The translations under genes and the position numbers were made by a program. The notes under the pieces were generated by a model, which made no database searches, was not told where the DNA came from, and worked only from the letters and a program-made list of their open reading frames with translations. 64,000 nt of DNA from Bacillota bacterium. Its GTDB lineage: Bacteria > Bacillota > UBA4882 > UBA8346. Position 1 is the stretch's first letter. Each line of letters begins with the position of its first letter. Location of the stretch: contig JAEZCE010000031.1 in the NCBI GenBank assembly GCA_023429995.1, positions 117,954 to 181,953 of the forward strand. Reading direction: 5' to 3'. Of the stretch, positions 53,895 to 62,446 are shown piece by piece.

Positions 53895-54003
53895 ATTGTC
53901 AAAAAGAATCTCATGAACAATGATATACAATATACCGCTCCATGGGTCATGGATCTTTATATTGTATATCTTGTTGATTTAAATTAGTTTTTCGACAGCC
54001 TCA
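53895..54003. repeat. Palindromic intergenic element, copy C
   Basis: The right arm in reverse complement reads GGCTGTCGAAAAACTAATTT and continues to AACAAGATATACAATATA. The left arm GATTGTCAAAAAGAATCTCA, continuing to AATGATATACAATATA, is its imperfect complement. Sequence and layout match copies A and B. It lies between the zinc dehydrogenase and YesM genes. Confidence 0.8.
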
Positions 54004-54144
54004 TTGCGACGCGGTACGCTGAAAAGATTTTATTCTATTAGGTAGATACAGTTTTATGACGCTATCCATCCAGTGGCGGGAGTGTACTCTTATAGGGGAC
54101 AGGGGAGCGAATGATAACTTCCGCCTTTTATCTCCCTCTCGCCT

Positions 54145-55176
54145 TCATGCGCATTCAATCAGCAACTTACCGATGTTTTTCCCTTCTTTCATCATCGAAA
54201 TCCCCTTTTCCAATTGTGCCAATGGATAAACACCGCCAATTAACTTTTCTACGTCAAAAGTTTGATTCTCAACGATATTCTCCAGCATCTTAACAGTATT
54301 TTTAAAATGCTGGAAACTATAAACACGGCTGCCAATAACCGTAGTCTCCTTAAAAATAACCTGCAACACTTCAAACTCGGGACGCTTGCCTGGAAAACCC
54401 ACAGGTACTATTTTCCCCCGTATTTTACAGGCTTGGGTGGCAAATAAAATCCCCTCCTGAGAACCGGACACTTCAAATACCACATCAAAGCCCTCATTTT
54501 CAGTCAACGCTTTCGCCCTTTCCAGCGCATTTTCTTTCGCGGGATTGAGGGCAGTAAAACCGAACTCCTCAATCTGTTTCAATCTATCTTCATTGATTTC
54601 CGAAAACACGACCTGAGATGCGCCACTAATCTTGGCAACCATTCCCACTATCAATCCGATGGGACCGCCGCCAATTACCAAAGCCGTATCACCATTTTTC
54701 AATTCCGCCCGCTGATTTACATGAAAACCGACAGCAAACGGTTCGGTTAATGCGGCAATCTTATCCGAAAGATGTCCCGCAACAGGTATTATCTTATTGA
54801 CAGCTACTTTAACGTATTCAGCAAAGGCGCCATTTGTATGGATTCCCAGTAATTTAAGGTTTTTACAGACATGCCAGTTTCCCGTATTGCAGGCTTCACA
54901 AGATCCGCAACTTATAAGTGGCTCCACCACCACTCTGTCTCCCACATTAAATTTTAAACTTTTTTTGCTGTTAATCTTCTCGACAGTTCCGATAAATTCA
55001 TGCCCCATAATAACTGGAGCCTTCGCCGTCGGATGATGTCCGGTAAAAATATGCACGTCCGATCCGCAGATTCCCGCATATTTCACTTTAATAAGCGCTT
55101 CATCCTCATGCAACTCCGGCACCGGCGCATCTTGAAGCTCTAATTTTTCCCAGTCCGTCAATACCATAGCCTTCAT
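54145..55176 (-). CDS. Zinc-dependent medium-chain alcohol/polyol dehydrogenase
   Basis: About 343 residues. The catalytic zinc Cys is in AGICGSDVHIF and its partner in IMGHEFIGTVEK. The structural zinc lobe has four Cys in LISCGSCEACNTGNWHVCKN, and the NAD-binding motif is GGGPIGLIVG. The ATG at 55176 has AAGGG 9 nt upstream. It resembles threonine/sorbitol/galactonate-pathway dehydrogenases. In context it probably oxidises a sugar, polyol or sugar acid. Confidence 0.92.
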   Translation of the reverse strand: MKAMVLTDWEKLELQDAPVPELHEDEALIKVKYAGICGSDVHIFTGHHPTAKAPVIMGHEFIGTVEKINSKKSLKFNVGDRVVVEPLISCGSCEACNTGNWHVCKNLKLLGIHTNGAFAEYVKVAVNKIIPVAGHLSDKIAALTEPFAVGFHVNQRAELKNGDTALVIGGGPIGLIVGMVAKISGASQVVFSEINEDRLKQIEEFGFTALNPAKENALERAKALTENEGFDVVFEVSGSQEGILFATQACKIRGKIVPVGFPGKRPEFEVLQVIFKETTVIGSRVYSFQHFKNTVKMLENIVENQTFDVEKLIGGVYPLAQLEKGISMMKEGKNIGKLLIECA

Positions 55177-55258
55177 ATCAATCATCCCTTACCCTAAATT
55201 TTACCCAAAGTGATTCAGATTGTACGTTTCTTTTCAGCCCGAAAACGAATAACCTCTT

Positions 55259-56020
55259 TTATCGGGCTAGCCAACCGCCATCCACAGCAATCGTATATCC
55301 GTTGATATAATTCGAAGCCTCAGATGCCAAAAAAACTACCGGACCTTGCACATCATCCGGAGTCCCCCACCTTCCGGCCGGAATCCTTCCTAAAATTTCG
55401 ACGGATCTTCCTTCGTCCGCTCGAAGCAAGGCGGTGTTATTTGTCGCCATATAACCGGGAGCAATGGCATTGGCGTTAATATTATGTTTAGCCCACTCAT
55501 TGGCCATCAGCCTAGTAACTCCCATAACACCACTTTTACTGGCTGTATAAGCAGGTACTCTAATTCCCCCCTGGTAAGATAGCATGGAAGCGATATTAAT
55601 GATTTTCCCTCCGGTTCCCTGTTTCAGATATTCTTTGGCCACAGCCTGACTAAAGAAGAATACTGTTTTCACATTGATATTCATAACTTCATCCCAATCT
55701 TTTTCCGTATAATGAATAGCATCCTCCCGGCGGATGATACCGGCATTGTTCACTAGAATATCAACCTTGCCAAATGTTTGAACGGTTCTTTCGATAATTC
55801 CGGCAATAGGTTCGATGCTCATAAGATTTGCCACAATTCCTAAAAATCTTCGCCCGGTTTGTTCTATTCGTTGACTTGTTTCGGCCATTTCAACATAATC
55901 CACACCAACAATATTGGCACCCGCCTGTGCAAGGGCCGTGGCCATTCCTTGTCCAAGTCCGGTACTTGCTCCTGTTACAATTGCGACTTTTCCGGCTAAA
56001 TTAAATTGATCCAAAATCAT
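55259..56020 (-). CDS. Short-chain dehydrogenase, 2-deoxy-D-gluconate 3-dehydrogenase (KduD) type
   Basis: A 253-residue SDR. It has the NAD motif TGASTGLGQG, NNAG in VDILVNNAGI, the catalytic Ser in NIASMLSYQGG and the YTASK motif. The tail SNYINGYTIAVDGGWLAR and the start FNLAGKVAIVTG closely fit KduD, as does the length. GGAGG 8 nt before the ATG at 56020 sets the start. It would interconvert keto-deoxy sugar acids in the adjacent pathway. Confidence 0.9.
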   Translation of the reverse strand: MILDQFNLAGKVAIVTGASTGLGQGMATALAQAGANIVGVDYVEMAETSQRIEQTGRRFLGIVANLMSIEPIAGIIERTVQTFGKVDILVNNAGIIRREDAIHYTEKDWDEVMNINVKTVFFFSQAVAKEYLKQGTGGKIINIASMLSYQGGIRVPAYTASKSGVMGVTRLMANEWAKHNINANAIAPGYMATNNTALLRADEGRSVEILGRIPAGRWGTPDDVQGPVVFLASEASNYINGYTIAVDGGWLAR

Positions 56021-56036
56021 CCCACATGCCTCCAAT

Positions 56037-57164
56037 TTATCTTGAATAAAAGTATTCCTTCTTTAAAAGCAACCCGCGTTTCTCCAGAAGTTTCCAATCA
56101 AGCTCAACCGATAATCCTGGTTTTGAAGGTAAATAAAATTTGCCATTTTTTTCTTCCGGCGCTACCTTCATTATAGCTGCAAAGCTCTTCATAATCGGTG
56201 TCAAATATTCCACCATTGCCGTATCAGGTGCGGCAGCCACATACGAAGCTGTAATCTGGGAAAATCCCCCTGAAGTAAAGGTCAAACCATACTCCTGCGC
56301 AATATCTCTAATTCGGAACCATTCCCTAATCCCGCCCATGCTGGAAGGTACCGGCTGAAGATGAGCCACCCCCAGTTTGGCATATTCTTCGAACATAAAA
56401 TGAGTTCGCATAGATTCACCCATGGAGACCGGAATGGGACATGCCTTTATCAGCTTGCCTAACTCATCGAAATCAGCCGAGTGGACCGGTTCCTCGAACC
56501 AAGCCAAGTTATACTCGGAAACCCGCTCAGCAAATTCCAAAGCTTGTTTTGCATCCCAACACTGATTGGCATCAATTGCCAATTTGATATCTTCCCCAAC
56601 CAATTTCCGGATCATGGCAATCCGCCGGATGTCTCTTTCAATCTCAGTCCCGAAATTTGTGGCGATTTTCATCTTAATAACCGTATAACCGTCTTCAAGC
56701 AACCCGGCAATCTCTTCCGACAACTCCTTATCTGTCAAATTGGTGCCGCCTGCGCTGCCATATACTTGGACCCAATCACGATCCGCGCCCCAAAAACGAT
56801 GCAACGGCAATCCCGCTTTTTGCGCCATTAAATCATGGAGCGCCAGATCGAACCGACCGAATTCACTGATAGCTTCACTGGAAAATCCCCTATTTCTGAG
56901 CTTCCAATATACCATCTGGTACCATTGATCATAGGATTTGGTTTCACCCGTCATGATCAATGGAAGTATTGCTTCGGCCATCAGAGAAGAACACGGGGCC
57001 TGACCGCATGCGCCATCTCCATCATAAAACTGAATCCAATGGCTCATGGGAACAAAATCAAAAGGTCCGCCGGTCGAATCATAAAACGGTCTAGGCAATT
57101 GGATTGGCGCAAAGGTCGTAAGCACCGCTTGATCGAACCGCAATGGCTGTTTGGAAATATCCAA
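56037..57164 (-). CDS. Enolase-superfamily (mandelate racemase/sugar acid dehydratase) enzyme
   Basis: A 375-residue protein. The KxK base motif is in YTVIKMKIATN. The metal ligands are Asp in LAIDANQCWD, Glu in LAWFEEPVHS and Glu in VSMGESMR. The usual His of the His-Asp dyad is not evident; the corresponding region reads LTFTSGGFSQITAS. It likely dehydrates an aldonic or uronic acid to a 2-keto-3-deoxy acid for the DapA-type lyase. Sub-group assignment is not possible here. Confidence 0.87.
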   Translation of the reverse strand: MDISKQPLRFDQAVLTTFAPIQLPRPFYDSTGGPFDFVPMSHWIQFYDGDGACGQAPCSSLMAEAILPLIMTGETKSYDQWYQMVYWKLRNRGFSSEAISEFGRFDLALHDLMAQKAGLPLHRFWGADRDWVQVYGSAGGTNLTDKELSEEIAGLLEDGYTVIKMKIATNFGTEIERDIRRIAMIRKLVGEDIKLAIDANQCWDAKQALEFAERVSEYNLAWFEEPVHSADFDELGKLIKACPIPVSMGESMRTHFMFEEYAKLGVAHLQPVPSSMGGIREWFRIRDIAQEYGLTFTSGGFSQITASYVAAAPDTAMVEYLTPIMKSFAAIMKVAPEEKNGKFYLPSKPGLSVELDWKLLEKRGLLLKKEYFYSR

Positions 57165-57276
57165 ATGAATTCACCCCTTCATTCATTTACGAAAAATCAG
57201 CTTCAGTATTTGTGATAAGTGCAACATGCCTGAAGCTACATGCTGCACTTTTAGTAGATTGATTCTCTTGGAAAAA

Positions 57277-58575
57277 CTATTTTTTTACGGATTTCAAGTA
57301 TTCTTTCTGATATTGAGTTAAAACCGCAGCCCAATTATCCAATACTTCCTTGGGAGTTTTCTTTTTTAACAGTACCGCCTGAAGATCAGGTTCCTGGATC
57401 TTGGCTCTAAACTCAGACCACTGGGGAAGCCACTGGGGATGGACTAAATTTTTGGTATTGGCATCTTTTAAAACATCCGCATAGGTGGTGAGGTAAGGAT
57501 TTTTTTTGTACCAATCGTCATCATATACACCGCTGTTTACCGGCACTCTTCCCTCTTTTTCACAAATGTAGGAAGAAGCTTGGGCGGAAGCAAGATAAGA
57601 AACAAATTTCCAGGCGGCATTTTTGTGCTTGGATGACTTGAAAATTACTGGTCCGCAAAACGAAGGCGCCTTCGTGACACGGATTCCATCGGGTCCAACC
57701 AATTGCGGAGCACTCATGAAATTGCCTTCACCCAAATTTTTCATATGTTCCGGCAGGGAGGAGGAATTATGATAAATATACATACTGGTACCCGCGCCGT
57801 ATTCAGATACCATTTCTTTAAAGGAATTCGTGATGCTGTCTTTGGCGACCCAGCCATTCCAGTAGAGGCTGGCATATAATTCGAGTCCCTTGACAAATTT
57901 CTCGCTGTTGATTTTGCAATTGCCTTTGGCGTCAAAGATTACATTGGTCCCAGCATAGGTGAATATAAAATCCCAAAGATTCTCCAGACTGCCTGCGCCG
58001 CCTCGCAAAGAGAAGAAGTATCTCCCCTCTTTTTGATTCGCATATTTTTCACATAATTTGACGAACTCGTCCATGGTTTTGGGAACTTTGACGCCGTTTT
58101 GATCAAACATTTTTTTGTTATACCATGCGGTATCTACTGTTACAAAAAACGGCAATGCATACAATTTTTCATTGGGAGCCAATACTTTTACGCTGTCTAG
58201 AACATTCTGGGCAATCCTTCGTTTTTCATTCCATGAATTGAAGCGGCCGCTAAGATCCTCTAACGCGCCTTGACTGACAAGGGGAGCAATATCAAGATCC
58301 CTTACTCCGGCAGCATCCGGCGCACTATTAGTGGCTATGGCAATTTGATATTTTTGCAAATAAGATTCAGCCGGCAACCCGACAAACTCCACTTCGATAT
58401 CAGGGTTTTTCACCATGAACCTTTTGACTAATTCCTGATAAATCGGCATTGACGTTGGATTTCCATCCCAATGCCAGTACACAATTTTCGTCTTCGTTCC
58501 CTTCCCGCTGCATATCGAGATCGTCATAACGAAAACTAAACTAGCAGTTAATACAATGGCAAACAATTTTTTCAT
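57277..58575 (-). CDS. Sugar ABC transporter substrate-binding protein
   Basis: About 432 residues. The signal peptide (MKKLFAIVLTASLVFVMTIS) leads into KIVYWHWDGNPTSMPIYQEL, and motifs such as ALPFFVTVDTAWYNKKMFDQ and SQGALEDLSG follow. GGAG 5 nt before the ATG at 58575 sets the start; the upstream in-frame extension is not conserved. It belongs to the family-1 (oligosaccharide/uronide) binding proteins and works with the two permeases encoded upstream. Confidence 0.93.
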   Translation of the reverse strand: MKKLFAIVLTASLVFVMTISICSGKGTKTKIVYWHWDGNPTSMPIYQELVKRFMVKNPDIEVEFVGLPAESYLQKYQIAIATNSAPDAAGVRDLDIAPLVSQGALEDLSGRFNSWNEKRRIAQNVLDSVKVLAPNEKLYALPFFVTVDTAWYNKKMFDQNGVKVPKTMDEFVKLCEKYANQKEGRYFFSLRGGAGSLENLWDFIFTYAGTNVIFDAKGNCKINSEKFVKGLELYASLYWNGWVAKDSITNSFKEMVSEYGAGTSMYIYHNSSSLPEHMKNLGEGNFMSAPQLVGPDGIRVTKAPSFCGPVIFKSSKHKNAAWKFVSYLASAQASSYICEKEGRVPVNSGVYDDDWYKKNPYLTTYADVLKDANTKNLVHPQWLPQWSEFRAKIQEPDLQAVLLKKKTPKEVLDNWAAVLTQYQKEYLKSVKK

Positions 58576-58665
58576 TACTTCTCCACCCTTCATCATACTT
58601 TTTCTAGGTACAACAATTGTATCTTTTATAACTTTTCCGCCGTTCCCCCTTTCCATCATATAACC

Positions 58666-59499
58666 TTAACCTTTAACCGCGCCAGCGGAAAGATTCGTCA
58701 CCAGATATTTCTGGATATAGGCAAAGAGAATCATTACCGGAATTAAAGCAATAATATCGCCAGCCGCCAACCTGCCGTAATTTACGGTAAATTCGCCATT
58801 CATCATACTCAAACCCAAAGGAAGTGTAAATTTGTTATGATCATTCATAAATGCCAAAGCATAGATAAAATCATTCCAGGCGCCTACAAAGGCGAATGCT
58901 CCTGTGGCGACGATTCCAGGGGCGATTGCCGGCACAATAATCCTGAAGATAGCTCCGACCAGTGAACAACCATCCATTTGAGCAGCCTCTTCCATTTGTT
59001 TAGGAATACTGGAAAAAAAGCCACTCATCATAATCGTGCAAAAAGCAATTTGAATCGTAGTATAAGTAAAGGTTAACGAAGTGAGGTTATTAATCAAGCC
59101 GAGTGTTTTAAAAATTTCAAACAGCGGGATTACCAACATTACCCCCGGTAACATCTGGGTCAATAAAAATATCATAAACACAAATTTCTTTCCCTTAAAA
59201 CTATACCGGGAAAGGGCATAACCTCCCAAAAGCGCAATCATTATGATGAGTAAAGTTGTGGTCAAGGAAACAACCAAACTGTTCATAAAATAATGCACAA
59301 ACCCCACGTCATTCCACATCTTCAGATAATTATCAAACGTAAAAGAAGAAGGCCAATATTTCATCGGCATCTGCAGAATTGTATCTTCTCTCTTAAAGGA
59401 GGTACACAAATTCCAATAAAACGGGAAAAGAATATAGATAATAAAAAGGGCTAACGGTAGATGTAATGTAAAGAAACGCTTCAGTCTGCTTTGCCTCAA
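58666..59499 (-). CDS. Carbohydrate ABC permease, MalG type
   Basis: A 277-residue protein with six TM segments (e.g. LHLPLALFIIYILFPFYWNL), the EAA loop QMEEAAQMDGCSLVGAIFRI and the C-terminal tail TNLSAGAVKG. It overlaps the MalF-type gene by 4 bp (ATGA). The cognate ATPase is not in the operon. Confidence 0.93.
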   Translation of the reverse strand: MRQSRLKRFFTLHLPLALFIIYILFPFYWNLCTSFKREDTILQMPMKYWPSSFTFDNYLKMWNDVGFVHYFMNSLVVSLTTTLLIIMIALLGGYALSRYSFKGKKFVFMIFLLTQMLPGVMLVIPLFEIFKTLGLINNLTSLTFTYTTIQIAFCTIMMSGFFSSIPKQMEEAAQMDGCSLVGAIFRIIVPAIAPGIVATGAFAFVGAWNDFIYALAFMNDHNKFTLPLGLSMMNGEFTVNYGRLAAGDIIALIPVMILFAYIQKYLVTNLSAGAVKG

Positions 59500-60428
59500 T
59501 ATAGTTCCTCCTTTCCAAACCTGCCAAGCGCAAGATAAATTAGTGAGAATACCAGCAGAAAAACTGCCATAACCACCGATATTGCCGAAGCGTAACCTAA
59601 ATTCAGCGAATCTATGAAGGTTATCATCACATATACCGGAAATGTTAATGTCGAAAAATTAGGCCCGCCCTTGGTCATACTGAAGATGATATCTACGATA
59701 TTCAACGTCCAAATGATTCGCAAAAGCGTTGTTAAAATCAAAGTATCTTTAATCATGGGGATGGTGACATGGATAAACTTCTTCCATGGGCCTGCGCCGT
59801 CAACGTCACAGGACTCATAAACTTCATTGGGAATGGTCTGAAGGCTCGCCAAGATGCTTACGGCGAAAAACGGTATTCCCCGCCAAGTGGTGGCCAAGAC
59901 CATGGCAGCCATAGCCCTCTCTTGACTGGAAAACCAGGAAATTCTGTTGTCAATCAATCCCATCCTTAACATCAGGTCATTAAAAACTCCAAAATTTTCG
60001 CTATACATAAAGCTCCACATTGTCGCCACCAAAACCCCAGCTACCGCCCATGGTGAAAACGCCAATGCCCTATAAAAACCTCTTCCCTTAAACTCACGAT
60101 TAAGTAATAGCGCTAATGCCAGCCCCATTGCCGACTGTAGAATCACATTCGCGAAGGTCCAAACCACTGAGTTCCAGAGGGTAGTCAAAAAAAGCGGGTC
60201 TTTAACCAAGAGCTGCCGAAAATTTTCAAACCCAATGAAACCCCAAGCGGCTCTCTGGGTCAAAACATAATTTTGCATACTGAGTAAAAATGTATTGATA
60301 ACCGGATATAACATAAAAACGCCAATAAACAGAAAGGCAGGTATCAATAATAAATAGGGTGTGGCTTGAAATTGGAGCGGGTTGCTTTTCCTTAAGCTTT
60401 TACTTTGGTTATCAAAGTCGTTTCTCAT
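59496..60428 (-). CDS. Carbohydrate ABC permease, MalF type
   Basis: A 310-residue protein. TM1 is PYLLLIPAFLFIGVFMLYPV, and the EAA loop is VYESCDVDGAGPWKKFIHVT. AAGGAGG lies 8 nt before the ATG. It is the first gene of the sugar-acid operon, with a likely promoter ~60 bp upstream. Confidence 0.93.
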   Translation of the reverse strand: MRNDFDNQSKSLRKSNPLQFQATPYLLLIPAFLFIGVFMLYPVINTFLLSMQNYVLTQRAAWGFIGFENFRQLLVKDPLFLTTLWNSVVWTFANVILQSAMGLALALLLNREFKGRGFYRALAFSPWAVAGVLVATMWSFMYSENFGVFNDLMLRMGLIDNRISWFSSQERAMAAMVLATTWRGIPFFAVSILASLQTIPNEVYESCDVDGAGPWKKFIHVTIPMIKDTLILTTLLRIIWTLNIVDIIFSMTKGGPNFSTLTFPVYVMITFIDSLNLGYASAISVVMAVFLLVFSLIYLALGRFGKEELY

Positions 60429-60485
60429 TTTTTGTCACCTCCTTCGTTAATGAAATATGAAATTCCTGTTACAATTGACATCCAT

Positions 60486-60494
60486 ATTATAGCA
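60486..60494 (-). promoter_or_regulatory. Extended -10 promoter of the sugar-acid ABC operon
   Basis: On the minus strand TGCTATAAT forms an extended -10 element (TGnTATAAT). It is 58 bp before the permease ATG. No good -35 is visible, as is tolerable for extended -10 promoters. Confidence 0.5.
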
Positions 60495-60595
60495 GGACCG
60501 GCTATAGGGAAGGAATTTAAAATCTTACGGGCATTGTTTAAATTTCTATTATAGGAGTAAAAAGTAGGAGGATCAGAAGTCTATCTGGATTTAAA

Positions 60596-60694
60596 ATGGA
60601 CCGGTTTGGGTATTTTGGGGCAGCGGTTACCTGCCCGAAACGGGATGTTCGCCAGTTATTCCACGGGGAAACTGCCTGCGGACCAAGAAAGCGA
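60596..60694 (+). pseudogene. Frameshifted fragment of the outer-membrane protein gene at 48231-49391
   Basis: atggaccggtttgggtattt and the following ~80 bp match 49257-49354 with few substitutions and small indels that net +1 nt and break the frame. It ends exactly where the tandem-repeat unit begins (gactttaagcta). It is a relic left by duplication or transposition. Confidence 0.8.
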
Positions 60695-60951
60695 CTTTAA
60701 GCTATGGAAATCAACCTGCCCCTCCCTTCAGCTTTCATATCGGCTGGCCGTTAAAGGGAGGGGCGCAAGACACACAAATAACTACTACCGACCGGGTAAT
60801 TGAAGGGGGTGAGTCGATAGGCCCGGACTTCGACTCACCCCTCCAGTTACATAAGTGTTCAGAGCCACCGGTTAGCTGCTCCCCTCTCTCTGACTGTACG
60901 TTTTTTGTGAATGCCGGAGAGAGGGGGAAGAACGCCGGATTTCGGCCATTG

Positions 60952-61020
60952 TTACAAAAAATCCTTTATCTTAGCAGTTACGGCTGGATTTTTTCTTAAG
61001 TCTCTGACCCGCTCGATGAT
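60952..61020 (-). pseudogene. DUF559 gene with large internal deletion
   Basis: The minus-strand frame reads IIERVRDLRK joined directly to NPAVTAKIKDFL before TAA. These are the N-terminal and C-terminal ends of the DUF559 protein encoded at 61305-61625. About 240 bp of core are missing. No function is expected. Confidence 0.75.
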
Positions 61021-61304
61021 CGGCTACAATATTTTTACCTCGGGAAAAGACCACAAGCTAAGTAAATCGACCTGCCCCTCCCTTATGCATTCATACCGAG
61101 CTTACAGTCAAAGGGAGGGGCAATACTGACGGGAAGCTATTACCAGTCGGGTTCCTGATGGGGTGAGTCGAAAAGCCCGGACTTCGACTCTCCCCTCCAG
61201 TTACCTAAGCGCCCGGAGCCACCGGTTAGCTGCTCCCCTCTCTCTGACTGAACGTTTTTTTTGAATGCCGGAGAGAGGAGTAGATCGCCGGATTTCGGCC
61301 ATTG

Positions 61305-61625
61305 TTACAAAAAATCCTTTATCTTAGCGGTTACGGCGGGTATATCTTTTAATTCCTCATTTTTAATTCGCAATACCCGCATTCCAAGTTGATTGATGAT
61401 AAAAGTCCGGTATCCATCCAGCTCGATAATAAGCCTTGATTCATGGCAATAAAAATCAGCGATGAAAAATCTGATTCCACCTTCGTAGTTAATTTTGATC
61501 GGATACTGCCGAACAAATTTCTTCCCCGCAGGTTTCCGGTTACGCAATATTTTCCATAGGATTTTTTCACTCGGAGTCTGGTCTTTTCTTAAGTCTCTGA
61601 CCCGCTCGATTATTGGCGCTCCAAT
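61305..61625 (-). pseudogene. DUF559-family (Vsr-like PD-(D/E)XK) endonuclease, decayed
   Basis: The open frame spans about 106 residues: IIERVRDLRKDQTPSEKILW, then KILRNRKPAGKKFVRQYPIK, FFIADFYCHESRLIIELDGY and GMRVLRIKNEEL. DFYC...IELDG is the nuclease core. The stretch that normally follows IELDG (about a dozen residues with His/Gln/Asp) is missing. No ATG exists at the expected start; only ATT or an internal TTG (61547) is available. It is therefore probably inactive. It lies inside a tandem repeat unit. Confidence 0.7.
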
Positions 61626-61805
61626 ATTTTTACCTCGGAAAAGTGACTACAAGCTAAGTAAATCGACCTGCCCCTCCCTTTCGCATTCATATCGGCTGGC
61701 AGTCAAAGGGAGGGGCAAAGCACACAAATAGCTACTACCGACCGGGTAAGTGATGGGGTGAGTCGAAAAGCCAACATCAACCAAGCAATCGTCATGAAAG
61801 CGAAT

Positions 61806-61991
61806 TTATTTTGAAAAAATAAGTATTCCTAATGCTAATATGAATAATCCAAAACTTATTATTAATCCTATTACATTATAAGAGTCATGCATTTTCATCG
61901 CCAAATCCATTTGATATGAGGCAGTTGTTTTCTGAAGATAGCCCCCTTTTCGTGGTTGTCTGTATTTATCTTCATCTTTAGTAACTTTCAT
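61806..61991 (-). CDS. 61-aa chimeric small membrane protein (intron-ORF start fused to holin-like peptide)
   Basis: AGGAGGTGAAAGTCA precedes the ATG at 61991, at the position where a group IIC intron-encoded protein begins. The first ~22 residues (MKVTKDEDKYRQPRKGGYLQ) look like that start. The rest changes to MHDSYNVIGLIISFGLFILA and ends LGILIFSK, a single hydrophobic helix resembling small holin-like toxins (Hol_Tox style). Either the frame is an accidental fusion at a deletion end, or the peptide is an independent gene starting at an internal ATG. Confidence 0.5.
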   Translation of the reverse strand: MKVTKDEDKYRQPRKGGYLQKTTASYQMDLAMKMHDSYNVIGLIISFGLFILALGILIFSK

Positions 61992-62410
61992 TGACTTTCA
62001 CCTCCTAAAGTTCGTCCTTCCTTCGTTTTGTCGACTTTACGAAGTACTACGACTCTGCTGACCTCTCATGATAAATCTTGTTTCAATCGTGCTTCATACT
62101 TTGTTTCCGCACGTCCATGAGCCCTCCCCAGGTAAGAACACAATCTTTCCTTCCATCTATCTGCCACATTTACACCGTATGTTCCGGATAGTTTTGGGCT
62201 TCGGTTTGAGTTGCAACCTTACCCTTCATACATATGCCTGATGTGGTTCCTGTTCGTCAGACCGGAAGTTTGCCGCTGGCTTCCTTCAGATTCCACGTCA
62301 CCGTGGACACCTGCGCGTCCCATTGGACGCGAGCTTTTGGCTATGTGCTTGGCACTATCAACCCGCACTTGGGACTTTCACCCGTTAGATTGCGCCCATG
62401 CTGGGCGCAC
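61925..62410 (-). mobile_element. Group IIC intron, 5' part only (domains I-III and start of the intron ORF)
   Basis: Read on the minus strand the element starts GTGCGCCCAGCATGGGCGCA at 62410. Landmarks then follow the order of the Oceanobacillus group IIC intron. They are ACGGGTGAAAGTCCC, GGTGTCCACGGTGACGTGGA, ATCTGAAGGAAGC, GGCAAACTTCCGGTCTGACG, TTCTTACCTGGGGAG, GGTCAGCAGAGTCGTAGTAC and GAAGGACGAAC. The reverse-transcriptase ORF start follows at 61991. The rest of the ORF and domains V-VI are missing, so it cannot splice. Its 5' end abuts a terminator hairpin, the known class C target. Confidence 0.92.
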
Positions 62411-62446
62411 TAAAACACAAAGCCCACAGATTAAACTGTAAGCTTT
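62411..62446 (-). terminator. Terminator of the Ig-repeat gene and group IIC intron insertion site
   Basis: On the minus strand AAAGC-TT-ACAG pairs with CTGT-GG-GCTTT around 6 nt, followed by GTGTTTTA. The intron begins at the next base. It lies ~130 bp past the Ig-repeat stop. Confidence 0.75.

Larger units (their letters stand above)
60690..61772. repeat. Tandem array of three large repeat units containing DUF559 relics
   Basis: Units start at aagcta near 60699, 61055 and 61651 (periods 356 and 596 bp). Each opens with hairpins: cctgcccctccctt with aagggaggggc; ggggtgagtcg with cgactcacccc; and cccctctctctg with gagagaggg. The third unit is cut off within the gtgagtcgaaaagcc motif. Each full unit then carries a minus-strand DUF559 gene or relic. 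The 240-bp length difference equals the missing core of the first relic. Confidence 0.8.

Noticed and set aside
62120..62410. Possible riboswitch suggested by dense structure downstream of the Ig-repeat gene
   Set aside because: The ordered landmarks match group IIC intron domains, which explains the structure better.
62211..62441. 76-residue plus-strand frame
   Set aside because: It is antisense to the structured domain I of the group IIC intron.
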